Of a stretch of 20,980 nucleotides of DNA, positions 1 through 7,185 are shown in pieces (positions within the stretch are counted from its first letter, which is position 1; the number at the start of each line of letters is the position of its first letter). The notes beneath the pieces were generated by a model. The model was given only the letters and a program-made list of their open reading frames with translations. It was not told the DNA's origin and ran no database searches. Both the position numbers and the translations under genes were made by a program. The DNA comes from CAYVMN01 sp964452575 (GTDB lineage: Bacteria > Desulfobacterota > DSM-4660 > Desulfatiglandales > Desulfatiglandaceae): the NCBI GenBank assembly GCA_964452575.1, contig CAYVMN010000064.1, positions 1-20,980 on the forward strand, in the 5' to 3' direction.

Positions 1-163
1 TCGCCCTAACAGATGTTCTGACGGTGAGAGAAAGGCCTAGGGATTTCTGTTGTGCTTTTCAGAAACCAATGCCCAGTTGAAAATCTAGAATCAGGCGAAA
101 TCAAATGTAACGGGCTTTGACTTTTCTCTCTCTGGTTGATGCGAGTATAAACCAGGCCAAGGG

Positions 164-409
164 TCAAAATAAGAAATCCGGATTCGAGTTCTGTGCATTT
201 TCTGCAAGGTCGATGAGATGATAAGAATTGAGTTGACAGAATTTCTCTTTGAAAAAAGGACTATAGAGACAATCAAATTGTGAGTCAAGGAGAAAGTATA
301 GGATCTCTAAATTCCAATCAAGGCACCCTGGGATATCCACCACGTCTGTCTTCTTAAGGCCTTTACTGGAGCGCTTTTTTCTGGTATTTCTTGTCCGTCT
401 TTTTACCAT
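164..409 (-). CDS. Possible small hypothetical protein, 81 aa
   Basis: An ATG at 409 (minus strand) is preceded by a full AGGAGG ribosome site with a 7-base gap, which is better than chance usually gives. The predicted peptide begins with a basic stretch rich in Lys and Arg (about residues 3-20). The remainder is hydrophobic and aromatic, with Cys at several positions. I recognise no family or domain. It is divergent from the PreA-like gene at 554, so a regulator or a truncated gene is conceivable. Nothing in the protein supports DNA binding beyond the basic N-terminus. It may equally be a fortuitous ORF or the start of a decayed gene. Confidence 0.25.
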   Translation of the reverse strand: MVKRRTRNTRKKRSSKGLKKTDVVDIPGCLDWNLEILYFLLDSQFDCLYSPFFKEKFCQLNSYHLIDLAENAQNSNPDFLF

Positions 410-540
410 CTGGGTGCCTCCTATTCTATTGGTTCTTCTTGTGAGGCCCCATTATAACAGGTCTCTACTCTCGACTCACATTTCTTGGCTGCCGTGGTTG
501 AGTTTTTGTGATGGTAAGGCCTGAATTCATTATTTTCATT

Positions 541-548
541 AAAGGAGG
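541..548 (+). promoter_or_regulatory. Ribosome binding site for the first PreA-like gene
   Basis: AAAGGAGG lies 5 bases before the GTG at 554. It fixes the GTG as the start, giving an N-terminus that matches the second PreA-like protein at 7186 (both contain NLEVDF and GVRF). Confidence 0.75.
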
Positions 549-553
549 AGACA

Positions 554-1750
554 GTGGCAAATCTGGAGGTGGATTTTTGCGGCGTCCGATTTAAGAATCC
601 AGTGGTCGCATCCTCAGCCGAGCCCACTTTGAACGCCAAGAACATGATGAAGTGCATCGATACAGGGGCAGGTGGTGTGACTGCCAAGACCATGAGCGAC
701 TCGGAGCCGATGCGTGAGCTTACCAGGCGCTCGAAATGGCGTTTTCTGAACGAGCGGCATGAGGTCTGCCGGGGCAAGATTCCTCGGGCCTTCACTCTTT
801 ATGGACGAAGCGGCCTTGCCCTGGAAAGGCCGGAAGAATTCTTACCCGAGGTCAAGAAGGCGCTTGTTTACGCTGATCAACACGATTCAGTGGTGATCGG
901 GAGTATCGCATCCACGGAGACCCGAGGGTGGACAGACCTTGCCCGGCAGATGGAGGATGTGGGAGTGCCGCTGATCGAACTTAACTTCGGGTGCCCCCAT
1001 CCAAAGCTGATGCCAGGGCTGAGAACCGGAATGAACGTAGGGCAGGATTTCGACTATGCATGCGAGGTGACCAGGGCCGTGGTCGAGGCAGTACACGTGC
1101 CCATAATGATCAAGGTAACCCCTCAGGTTGCCGACCTTGTAGAACTCTGCGGCCGACTGAAAAAGGCAGGGGCTGGTGCAGTCACACTGACGAACCGGTA
1201 TCTCGGCTTCGTGCCGGATATAGAAACCGGAAAGCCCATAATCTATGGATGGGCAGGGGCAGGTGGACCCTGGATCAAGCCCCTCACCCTTAGGTGGATC
1301 AGCCAGGTCCACTGCATGTACAGGGGCGAGGTTTTCATCGCCGGGACCAACGGCGCATACGACTGGCGAGATCTCGTCATGTTCATTATGAGCGGGGCCC
1401 ATATTGTGGAGATGTGCTCTGCGGTGATGGCCTATGGATACGATTGGCTCAGGAAGCAGGTCCAGGGCCTAGAGAAATTCATGGACGAAAAGGGCTACAA
1501 GAATGTAATGGAGATGTGGGGTATTGCAGCCGATGCCGCCATACCTTACGCCGACATGCCCAAGGAGTTTGCTCGGATCAATCCTGAACGGTGCAACGCC
1601 TGCAAGCGATGCCTGCAAGCCTGTTTCTACGGGGGCATGCAGGACGGCGGGGAAAAGGTCTGGGTTAAAGAAGAGAAATGTGTGGGGTGTGGCGGGTGTC
1701 TCTCAGTCTGTCCCGTTCCCGGTGCCATAGACATCCTTACCCATGGGTAG
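554..1750 (+). CDS. preA: PreA-like dihydropyrimidine dehydrogenase family flavoprotein (398 aa)
   Basis: Member of the family of the catalytic subunit of NAD-dependent dihydropyrimidine dehydrogenase: a dihydroorotate-dehydrogenase TIM barrel (about residues 1-320, FMN) followed by a ferredoxin domain. The barrel shows the LNFGCPHP strand (143-150) and IKVTP (about 186-190). Two [4Fe-4S] motifs follow the usual CxxCxxCxxxC pattern at C347/C350/C353/C357 and C376/C379/C382/C386. Start is GTG with a strong ribosome site. In dihydropyrimidine dehydrogenases the active-site loop carries a proton-donating Cys (in GLACGQ). Here the matching position appears to be V162 (NVGQD), so pyrimidine reduction is doubtful. 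No PreT-type NAD(P)H/FAD partner is present in the window, so the electron donor may be ferredoxin or a distant gene. It is followed by an amidohydrolase remnant and the liv operon. Family assignment is firm; substrate is unknown. Confidence 0.88.
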   Translation: MANLEVDFCGVRFKNPVVASSAEPTLNAKNMMKCIDTGAGGVTAKTMSDSEPMRELTRRSKWRFLNERHEVCRGKIPRAFTLYGRSGLALERPEEFLPEVKKALVYADQHDSVVIGSIASTETRGWTDLARQMEDVGVPLIELNFGCPHPKLMPGLRTGMNVGQDFDYACEVTRAVVEAVHVPIMIKVTPQVADLVELCGRLKKAGAGAVTLTNRYLGFVPDIETGKPIIYGWAGAGGPWIKPLTLRWISQVHCMYRGEVFIAGTNGAYDWRDLVMFIMSGAHIVEMCSAVMAYGYDWLRKQVQGLEKFMDEKGYKNVMEMWGIAADAAIPYADMPKEFARINPERCNACKRCLQACFYGGMQDGGEKVWVKEEKCVGCGGCLSVCPVPGAIDILTHG

Positions 1751-1804
1751 GGTTTCCTGAGGTCTTGGCAGTCGAGGCATTTTCTAGTCCCTTATCTCAA
1801 TTGA

Positions 1805-2153
1805 ACAAGGAGCCTGATAATACTGGATCAGGTCAACTCGGGGATACTCACCCTGGAAGACCTGGCCCGGTTCTGCTCTGAAAACCCGGCAAAGATTTTT
1901 GGGGTATATCCCAGGAAGGGTACGATACAAGTGGACGCTGACGCGGACTTCACCATCGTGGATATGGGGGAAAAAAGGGATCCTTACAGAGAAGGACATG
2001 CATTCCAGGACGGGGTTTACATCATGGGAGGGGATGGAGGTCTCGGGCATGCCGGTCTATACTATCGTCCGAGGTCACGTGATCATGGAAAATGGCAAGA
2101 TAGTGGCAGGGCCCGGATTGGGTCGATTTGTACCCGGAAAAGCATTCACTTAA
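1805..2153 (+). pseudogene. Decayed C-terminal fragment of a dihydropyrimidinase/hydantoinase-type amidohydrolase
   Basis: The plus-strand frame from 1805 reads LDQVNSGILTLEDLARF, then SENPAKIFGVYPRKG and DADADFTIVD: the conserved end of the cyclic amidohydrolase barrel and the start of the closing beta domain. That frame is lost at the run GGGGGAAAAAAGGG (1966-1979). The family sequence resumes in the next frame as KDMHSRTGF, EGMEVSGMPVYTIVRG and GRFVPGKAF, ending with TAA at 2151-2153. Only about 115 of the usual 450-480 residues remain, and the metal-binding part is absent. A weaker match may extend upstream to about 1755 in a third frame. The fragment starts right after the preA-like stop, so a PreA plus ring-opening hydrolase pair probably once stood here. 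A sequencing error could explain the frameshift but not the missing N-terminal three quarters. Confidence 0.75.
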
Positions 2154-2158
2154 GAGCA

Positions 2159-2184
2159 GTGAGTGAAATTGCTATTTCACTCAC
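2159..2184. repeat. Perfect 11-bp inverted repeat (stem-loop)
   Basis: GTGAGTGAAAT at 2159-2169 and ATTTCACTCAC at 2174-2184 are exact reverse complements separated by TGCT. It lies 5 bases after the stop of the amidohydrolase remnant and about 120 bases before livK. No T-run follows directly, so it is not a classic intrinsic terminator. It could end or protect the upstream transcript, or be an operator for the liv operon. Confidence 0.7.
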
Positions 2185-2223
2185 CATTCTCGTCAATACT
2201 CATTATTCATTATTTCTTATTCC

Positions 2224-2247
2224 TTGACAAATTGATTTTAATATACT
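2224..2247 (+). promoter_or_regulatory. Possible sigma-70-type promoter elements upstream of livK
   Basis: TTGACA (2224-2229) matches the -35 consensus and TATACT (2242-2247) resembles a -10 box. They are only 12 bases apart, shorter than the usual 16-18, so they may not work as a pair. The AT-rich tract and the position 55-78 bases before the livK start make some promoter here likely. Confidence 0.3.
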
Positions 2248-2301
2248 AAGGCCTGAACCGTCGGTTTATTTGAAGAACAATAAAGGAAAGGAGGGGTTGG
2301 C

Positions 2302-3606
2302 ATGCGAAAGAGCAAATTGATTTCAATGTTTTTGGTGGGTTTTTTTGTTCTCGGGGTGATGGTTTTTTCGGTTTCTACACCCATGGCTGCGAAAGCACCC
2401 AAAGGTGCACCAGCCGAATTCAAGGTGGGCTTTAGCGACTTCCTTTCGGGTGGGGGCGCCGTATTTGGGGTCTCCACGAAGGCCGCCAGTGAAGTTCTTG
2501 TGGACAAGTGGAACAAGTCGGGAGGCATCGGGGGTGTCCCGATCAAGTTGATCGTTATTGACGAGGCCGGAGGGCCCAAAAAGCAGGTGACCGAATTCCG
2601 GCGCCTAGTGCTGGAAGAAAAGGTCAATGCCGTCGTCGGATTCACCTCCAGCTCCAATTGTCTGGCCGTTGCCCCTGTGGCGGAGGAACTGAAGACCCTT
2701 ACCATTATCCACATCTGCGGGACCCACCGCCTAACCGAAGACATGAAGCTCAAGTACACATTCAGGACTGCAGACAACCAGGCTGCGGACAGCGTGATAT
2801 TGGCCAGGTATGTGATGAGGGTCAAGCCCAATATTAAGACCGTTGCCGCTATAAACGACGACTATGCCTGGGGCCGGGATTCATGGGGAACCTTCGAGGC
2901 GGCGCTGCAGCAGTTACGAAAGAAGGCCGGCATGCCACCCGTGGAGGTCAAGACAACCCTCTGGCCAAAGATTCAGGCAGGGGAGTATTCGGCAGAGATC
3001 TCCAAGTTGTTGATGACCAAGGCAGACGTGATTCATTCCAGCTTGTGGGGCGGCGGCCTGATCGCGTTTATCAAGCAGGCTGCCCCTCGGGGCCTGTTCC
3101 AGAAGAGCATGGTCCTCCTCAGCACGGGTGAGGCGGCCCTGCAGGACGTTAAAGGGATCATGCCTGATGGCGTCGTTGCACTGCCCCGTGTCACGGCAGG
3201 ATATTTCCTGGATCCCGATCCAGCGACCCATCCAGCCAATAAGGAGTTTGTGGAAGGGTATAAAAAACTGACCGGAGGACGCTATCCGGATTATCCCGCG
3301 TACCGGGCCTACCAGGCATGGGCCGGCCTGAAGGCTGCCTATGAGAAGGCCATAGACATCTTGGGTCGATGGCCTACCACCGAAGAAGTCATCAAGACCT
3401 TTGAAAGGCTGGCCTATGAGGTACCCGGCGGGACATGCGTCATGCGAGAAGACCATCAGATCGTTACACCGGGGCTGATCGGGGTCACCAAGCAGTCCAA
3501 GAAATACGGTTTTGCCATTCTGGTAAACCGCATTAGGATTGGCGGCGAAGAAATATCGCCGCCGCTCGGGGTGAAGACCTACGACTGGATAAAGACGCTT
3601 GAATGA
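2302..3606 (+). CDS. livK: ABC transporter substrate-binding protein, Liv/amide-binding type (434 aa)
   Basis: Periplasmic receptor of a branched-chain-amino-acid-type (HAAT) ABC importer. An N-terminal Sec signal peptide is visible: basic MRKSK, a hydrophobic core (about 7-25) and a likely cleavage site near residues 28-32 (MAAKA). The mature part has the two-lobed type I periplasmic-binding fold: an opening KVGFSDFLSGGG strand, a glycine-rich GGIGGVPIKLIV segment, and TFRTADNQAADS in the ligand cleft region. The start ATG has a strong GAAAGGAGGGG ribosome site. It is the first gene of livKHMGF and is separated from livH by a strong stem-loop. Family members carry amino acids, amides, urea, aromatic acids and other small polar compounds, so the ligand cannot be assigned. 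The surrounding catabolic genes suggest it captures their substrate. Confidence 0.9.
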   Translation: MRKSKLISMFLVGFFVLGVMVFSVSTPMAAKAPKGAPAEFKVGFSDFLSGGGAVFGVSTKAASEVLVDKWNKSGGIGGVPIKLIVIDEAGGPKKQVTEFRRLVLEEKVNAVVGFTSSSNCLAVAPVAEELKTLTIIHICGTHRLTEDMKLKYTFRTADNQAADSVILARYVMRVKPNIKTVAAINDDYAWGRDSWGTFEAALQQLRKKAGMPPVEVKTTLWPKIQAGEYSAEISKLLMTKADVIHSSLWGGGLIAFIKQAAPRGLFQKSMVLLSTGEAALQDVKGIMPDGVVALPRVTAGYFLDPDPATHPANKEFVEGYKKLTGGRYPDYPAYRAYQAWAGLKAAYEKAIDILGRWPTTEEVIKTFERLAYEVPGGTCVMREDHQIVTPGLIGVTKQSKKYGFAILVNRIRIGGEEISPPLGVKTYDWIKTLE

Positions 3607-3625
3607 GTAATCCTACCTAGTCCAA

Positions 3626-3663
3626 GAGGGCGCGAAGGGGTCCAATTTCCCCCTCCGCGCCTC
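3626..3663 (+). other. GC-rich stem-loop between livK and livH
   Basis: Bases 3626-3640 pair with 3650-3663: four outer pairs (GAGG/CCTC), one bulged G, four pairs (CGCG/CGCG), one A-C mismatch, then five pairs (AGGGG/CCCCT), with a 9-base loop. No T-run follows, so full termination is unlikely. In many ABC operons such a hairpin after the receptor gene stabilises its mRNA or lets only part of transcription proceed, so that receptor exceeds permease. That role here is inferred. Confidence 0.65.
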
Positions 3664-3719
3664 CTCACAAGTGCGCTTGCTGGCAGACACCAAATCAAGA
3701 CTAAGGAAGCTATGCGAGT

Positions 3720-4610
3720 ATGCTTACCATCATATTGCTAGACGCTCTCAATTACGGGGCCAATCTGTTTCTCGTCTCGGTCGGACTCACCTTTGTTTAC
3801 GGCGTTCTGCGTATCCTGAACATTTCCCACGGCGCCATTTACGCATTTGGCGCATACCTAGCCACCTGGATTACGCTTAAATTGCTGAATGTGGGGCTTC
3901 CTGTCTTCTTTAGCTATTTCTCGCTTCTGGCCGGCGCCGTCATCATCGGGCTCTTGACAGGGCCGATCATCGAGCGGTTGGCCCTCCGGCGGATCTACGG
4001 AAGCGACATTCATATCCAGCTGCTCCTCACCTATTCTATCCTCTTGATCCTGGACGATTTGATGAAGCTGATCTGGGGCGGGAATCCCATGTTCGTAACC
4101 CAGCCTTATACCTTCCTCGGGGAGTTCCAGGTGTCGGGAGTCATTTACCCCTGGTATAACTTCCTCCTCATCGCAATTGCTGTGGTATTCGGCGCCTTTT
4201 TGATCTGGCTCATGCGGCGTACCCGCTTCGGCAAGATCGTTGTCTCGGTGATCTACGATCGCGAGGTGAGCGTGGCCATGGGCGTCAATGTCGGCCTCAT
4301 CTTCACGGTGGCCTTTACGATAGGGGCCTTTGCCGCGGCCCTGGGTGGGGCCTTCATCGCGCCGACCCTCGCGGTGGTCCCGGGGTTTGCCGTGGACGTG
4401 GTGGTGCTGGCCTTTGCCGTTATTGCCATCGGTGGCATGGGGAGTCTGGAGGGCGCGGCCCTGGGGTCATTGATTGTGGGTATTGCGCGGGCGGCAAGTA
4501 TCCACCTATTCGCCGAGCTGGAACTTGTGGTAATTTACCTGATCATGGTCCTCGTGCTGGCCTTCCGACCCGAAGGGCTCTTCGGCGAGGTTGAAGAGAG
4601 GAGGATCTGA
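3720..4610 (+). CDS. livH: Branched-chain amino acid-type ABC transporter permease LivH (296 aa)
   Basis: Inner-membrane permease of the HAAT importer, very hydrophobic with about eight membrane segments. The family signature NISHGAIYAFGAYLA lies near the N-terminus (about residues 38-52), and the C-terminal half has the conserved glycine-rich GGMGSLEGAALGS segment (about 239-251), followed by a final hydrophobic segment ending FRPEGLFGE. Length is typical for LivH. Start ATG 3720 is preceded by AAGGAAG with a 10-base gap; an ATG at 3712 is out of frame. It pairs with LivM to form the translocation channel. The stop lies 1 base before the livM start ATG. Confidence 0.92.
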   Translation: MLTIILLDALNYGANLFLVSVGLTFVYGVLRILNISHGAIYAFGAYLATWITLKLLNVGLPVFFSYFSLLAGAVIIGLLTGPIIERLALRRIYGSDIHIQLLLTYSILLILDDLMKLIWGGNPMFVTQPYTFLGEFQVSGVIYPWYNFLLIAIAVVFGAFLIWLMRRTRFGKIVVSVIYDREVSVAMGVNVGLIFTVAFTIGAFAAALGGAFIAPTLAVVPGFAVDVVVLAFAVIAIGGMGSLEGAALGSLIVGIARAASIHLFAELELVVIYLIMVLVLAFRPEGLFGEVEERRI

Positions 4611-4611
4611 G

Positions 4612-5568
4612 ATGAAGTCGAAGCTCCCTGTCCTGATCGTCTCTGCCCTGCTGATTGTCCTGCCCCTGGTGTTGCCGAGCTGGGGTGTCTTCGTCCTCAC
4701 AAAGGGCCTGTTCATGTTCATAGCGGTTTTGGGTGTTACCATCTTCCTCAGAGGGCGGCAGGTGACATTCGGTCATGCCCTTTTTTATGCCACCGGCACC
4801 TATACCGTTGGGTTCTGCGTCAAGTGGTTCGAATTTCGAGAGATCCTGGTGCTTGTCCCCATCGGGGCCCTCGCTGGCCTCATTATGGCGGCCCTTGTGG
4901 GGCTCATTATGACCAGATACCGGGGGGTATTCTTTGCCATGCTCAACCTCGCCTTCTCCATGATCTTGTACGCTGTCCTGCTCAAGTTCTACTGGTTTAC
5001 GGGCGGGACGGACGGCCTGGCAACCGGTGTGGCCAGGCTGGCGGGAGTTAAGGTTCATGCAAGTGGATTTGGGTTTTACTATTTCTCGCTGGTCATTGCA
5101 GGAATCGCCACTTACGTGGTACAGCGATTTCTGTCGTCGCCGGTTGGCCATTTCCTGACCGCGCTCGGGGAAAACGAGATTCGCATTGAGTACACAGGAG
5201 AGTCTGCCCGCCATGTCTTGTACCTGACCTATGTCCTGGCCGGCGGCCTCGGGGGGGTCGCCGGGGTCCTGGCGGCCTTCACCGTCGGTCAGGTCGTGCC
5301 TGAGGATGCCTTTTGGGTCCAGTCCGGCGAGTTTGTCTTTGTGGCCCTGCTGGGTGGCTTTGAGAGTGTTGCCGGCGCGCTGATGGGTGCTGTGGCCTTT
5401 GAGTTTATCGAGACTTACAGCTCGAAATTAATTCCCTATGCGTGGCAATTGGTGCTGGGCGGCATCATGTTGCTCGTCATACTCTTTAGGCCGGGTGGAT
5501 TATATGCCATTTACGAATCCTTAGTGCACGGGCTCAGGCCCAGGAAGGAAGGGATGGCCCATGAGTGA
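4612..5568 (+). CDS. livM: Branched-chain amino acid-type ABC transporter permease LivM (318 aa)
   Basis: Second inner-membrane permease of the importer. The family segment GRQVTFGHALFYATGTYT is near the N-terminus (about residues 44-61), then several transmembrane helices, an ALGENEIRIEY loop typical of LivM (usually ALRENE-like) and a C-terminal GGFESVAGALMGA segment. The chosen start is ATG 4612 because AGAGGAGG (4597-4604) sits 7 bases upstream. The frame also opens with an in-frame TTG at 4591, inside livH, which lacks such support. The 3' end overlaps livG by 8 bases, indicating translational coupling. Confidence 0.9.
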   Translation: MKSKLPVLIVSALLIVLPLVLPSWGVFVLTKGLFMFIAVLGVTIFLRGRQVTFGHALFYATGTYTVGFCVKWFEFREILVLVPIGALAGLIMAALVGLIMTRYRGVFFAMLNLAFSMILYAVLLKFYWFTGGTDGLATGVARLAGVKVHASGFGFYYFSLVIAGIATYVVQRFLSSPVGHFLTALGENEIRIEYTGESARHVLYLTYVLAGGLGGVAGVLAAFTVGQVVPEDAFWVQSGEFVFVALLGGFESVAGALMGAVAFEFIETYSSKLIPYAWQLVLGGIMLLVILFRPGGLYAIYESLVHGLRPRKEGMAHE

Positions 5569-6316
5569 TGCAGGTCCAATCCTAAAAGCGATTGACCTGA
5601 CAAAGTATTTTGGAATGGTCAGGGCTGCCGACGGGATCAATGTGGAGATAAAAAAAGGGGAGTTTGTAGGCATCGTGGGGGCCAACGGATCGGGCAAGAC
5701 GACGTTCATAAACCTTATCACCGGTTATCTCAAGCCCGAGCGGGGCCACGTTCAGTTCATGGGGAAAGAAACTACCGGCTTACAGCCCCGTACGATTATC
5801 AAGATGGGACTTGCTCGCTCCTTTCAGATCCCACAGCTTTACATAAAGATGGCAGTGTTGGAGAGCCTTCTCCTTTCCCTTGCGGCCCAATCGGGAAATG
5901 GTGGGAGTTTCTGGCATGCCCTTTCCGTTGAGTCGCGGGTCGCGCAAGGGCTCGAAATGCTTGATCGCTTTGGCCTCAAGGCCTATGCCTACCGACCTGT
6001 AAGTGAACTGCCCGAGGGCGGAAGAAAGCTCCTTGACATCGCCATGTCATTCGCCCTCAGGCCGAAGCTCCTTTTTATGGATGAGCCGACGAGCGGGGTC
6101 AGCATCGAGGACAAGTTTGAGGTGATGGATACCCTTGTAGAGGTCTTGAAGGAAAGCGATATTACAACTATCTTTGTAGAGCACGACATGGAGGTGGTCC
6201 AGCGATACGGCAGGCGTGTCTTGGTCTTTGACGAGGGGCAGATAATCGCCGACGGCGAGCCCGACAGCGTTTTAGCCGACCCTGAGGTCAAACGGATAGT
6301 GCTCGGTAAGGTGTGA
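5561..6316 (+). CDS. livG: Branched-chain amino acid-type ABC transporter ATP-binding protein LivG (251 aa)
   Basis: Cytoplasmic ATPase of the importer. Walker A GANGSGKT is at residues 40-47, Walker B LLFMDEP at 170-176, D-loop TSGVS after it, and the switch His is H208 in VEHDM. The ABC signature is divergent: LPEGGR (150-155), where LivG proteins usually have LPYGQQR. Length is normal. The start codon overlaps the end of livM, and livF begins one base after its stop. It acts as a heterodimer with LivF. The loss of the Gln after the signature glycine is unusual but the site is otherwise intact. Confidence 0.92.
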   Translation: MSDAGPILKAIDLTKYFGMVRAADGINVEIKKGEFVGIVGANGSGKTTFINLITGYLKPERGHVQFMGKETTGLQPRTIIKMGLARSFQIPQLYIKMAVLESLLLSLAAQSGNGGSFWHALSVESRVAQGLEMLDRFGLKAYAYRPVSELPEGGRKLLDIAMSFALRPKLLFMDEPTSGVSIEDKFEVMDTLVEVLKESDITTIFVEHDMEVVQRYGRRVLVFDEGQIIADGEPDSVLADPEVKRIVLGKV

Positions 6317-6317
6317 T

Positions 6318-6986
6318 ATGTTACGAGTCGATGATATCAAAGTTACGATCAAAGGTTTTATCATCTTGAGGGGGGTCACCCTGGACATCCCCTCAAGTGG
6401 GCTCGTGGGGCTGGTGGGGAGAAACGGCGCGGGCAAGACTACAACGCTCAAGAGCATAATTGGAATCATGCCGGTTTTTTCCGGTCGCATTGACCTTGAC
6501 GGCCAAGACCTCCTGGAGGTCCCTGGGCACCGGCGTGCGCGATTAGGCATCGGCTACATGCCTGAGGAACGTCGTCTGATCGGCAGACTTTCGGTCAGTG
6601 ACAACATCTTAATGCCAGCCTGGGCCAGTGGCCTGGAAGGCGAAAACGAACGCCTGGAATACATTTACCACCTGATGCCCGAGGTCAAGAAATGGGCCGA
6701 CAGCAAGGCGACACAGCTCAGCGGAGGGCAGCAAAAGCTTGTAGCCCTGGCGCGGGCACTCATGAGCGGCCGCAAGCTCTTGCTCCTGGACGAGCCTTTC
6801 GAGGGTCTAGCCCCGGCCCTTGGGGAGAAGCTGGGAGAGACAATCCAAGATATCCAAAAAGAAGGTCTGTCCATATTGATTGCCGAGTCAGACGACAAGC
6901 GCCTCAACTTCGTCGAGAAGGTCTATACCATTGAGCGGGGGGAGATCCTGAGGAGTGACGATCAAGACCCCTCTGTCTCCTTCTAG
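6318..6986 (+). CDS. livF: Branched-chain amino acid-type ABC transporter ATP-binding protein LivF (222 aa)
   Basis: Second ATPase of the importer. Walker A GRNGAGKT at residues 34-41, signature LSGGQQK at 134-140 and Walker B LLLLDEP at 154-160 with FEGLAP after it, as in LivF. The switch-loop position reads AESDDK; LivF proteins commonly lack the His there, so this is not a defect. It is slightly shorter than the usual 233-240 residues. It is the last gene of the operon, one base after livG. About 200 bases without clear signals follow before the second PreA-like gene. Confidence 0.92.
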   Translation: MLRVDDIKVTIKGFIILRGVTLDIPSSGLVGLVGRNGAGKTTTLKSIIGIMPVFSGRIDLDGQDLLEVPGHRRARLGIGYMPEERRLIGRLSVSDNILMPAWASGLEGENERLEYIYHLMPEVKKWADSKATQLSGGQQKLVALARALMSGRKLLLLDEPFEGLAPALGEKLGETIQDIQKEGLSILIAESDDKRLNFVEKVYTIERGEILRSDDQDPSVSF

Positions 6987-7185
6987 TCAGAATCTCCTTA
7001 GCCCCTTTGCCTTTGTCTGGCATTCCAAAATTCCAGCACTTCAATAGCTTATTAATCAACATGCCAGGGTTAAGCCGAACATCTCCAACTCGACCTTCAG
7101 GACCCGGGGTTTTAAGTTAAGAATAAGAATTAAGGTAACACTTTCAAAACACTAAATTACTAGGAATCAAGAAAGGGGTATAAGA

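Larger units (their letters stand above)
1..553. other. Leader region without a convincing gene
   Basis: No long open frame is present on either strand before the first PreA-like gene. The base composition looks lower in GC than the rest of the window. The first 80 or so bases could be the tail of an upstream gene: one plus-strand frame stays open from base 3 to a TGA near base 80, but its peptide is not recognisable. The only other candidate is the small minus-strand ORF at 164-409. The promoter of the downstream gene probably lies in 420-540, but I see no clear -35/-10 pair. Confidence 0.5.

Noticed and set aside
887..1402. Minus-strand 171-codon ORF opposite the first PreA-like gene
   Set aside because: Antisense shadow of a well-supported gene; Cys/His/Pro-rich composition without motifs.
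2914..3456. Minus-strand 180-codon ORF opposite livK
   Set aside because: Antisense to the substrate-binding protein; no family pattern and no ribosome site noticed.
4591..4611. TTG start for livM at 4591
   Set aside because: It lies inside livH and within its own ribosome site; ATG 4612 with AGAGGAGG upstream is better.
4543..5214. Minus-strand 223-codon ORF opposite livM
   Set aside because: It lies fully opposite livH/livM, which have clear family motifs; the predicted protein is hydrophilic and low in structure, typical of an antisense shadow.
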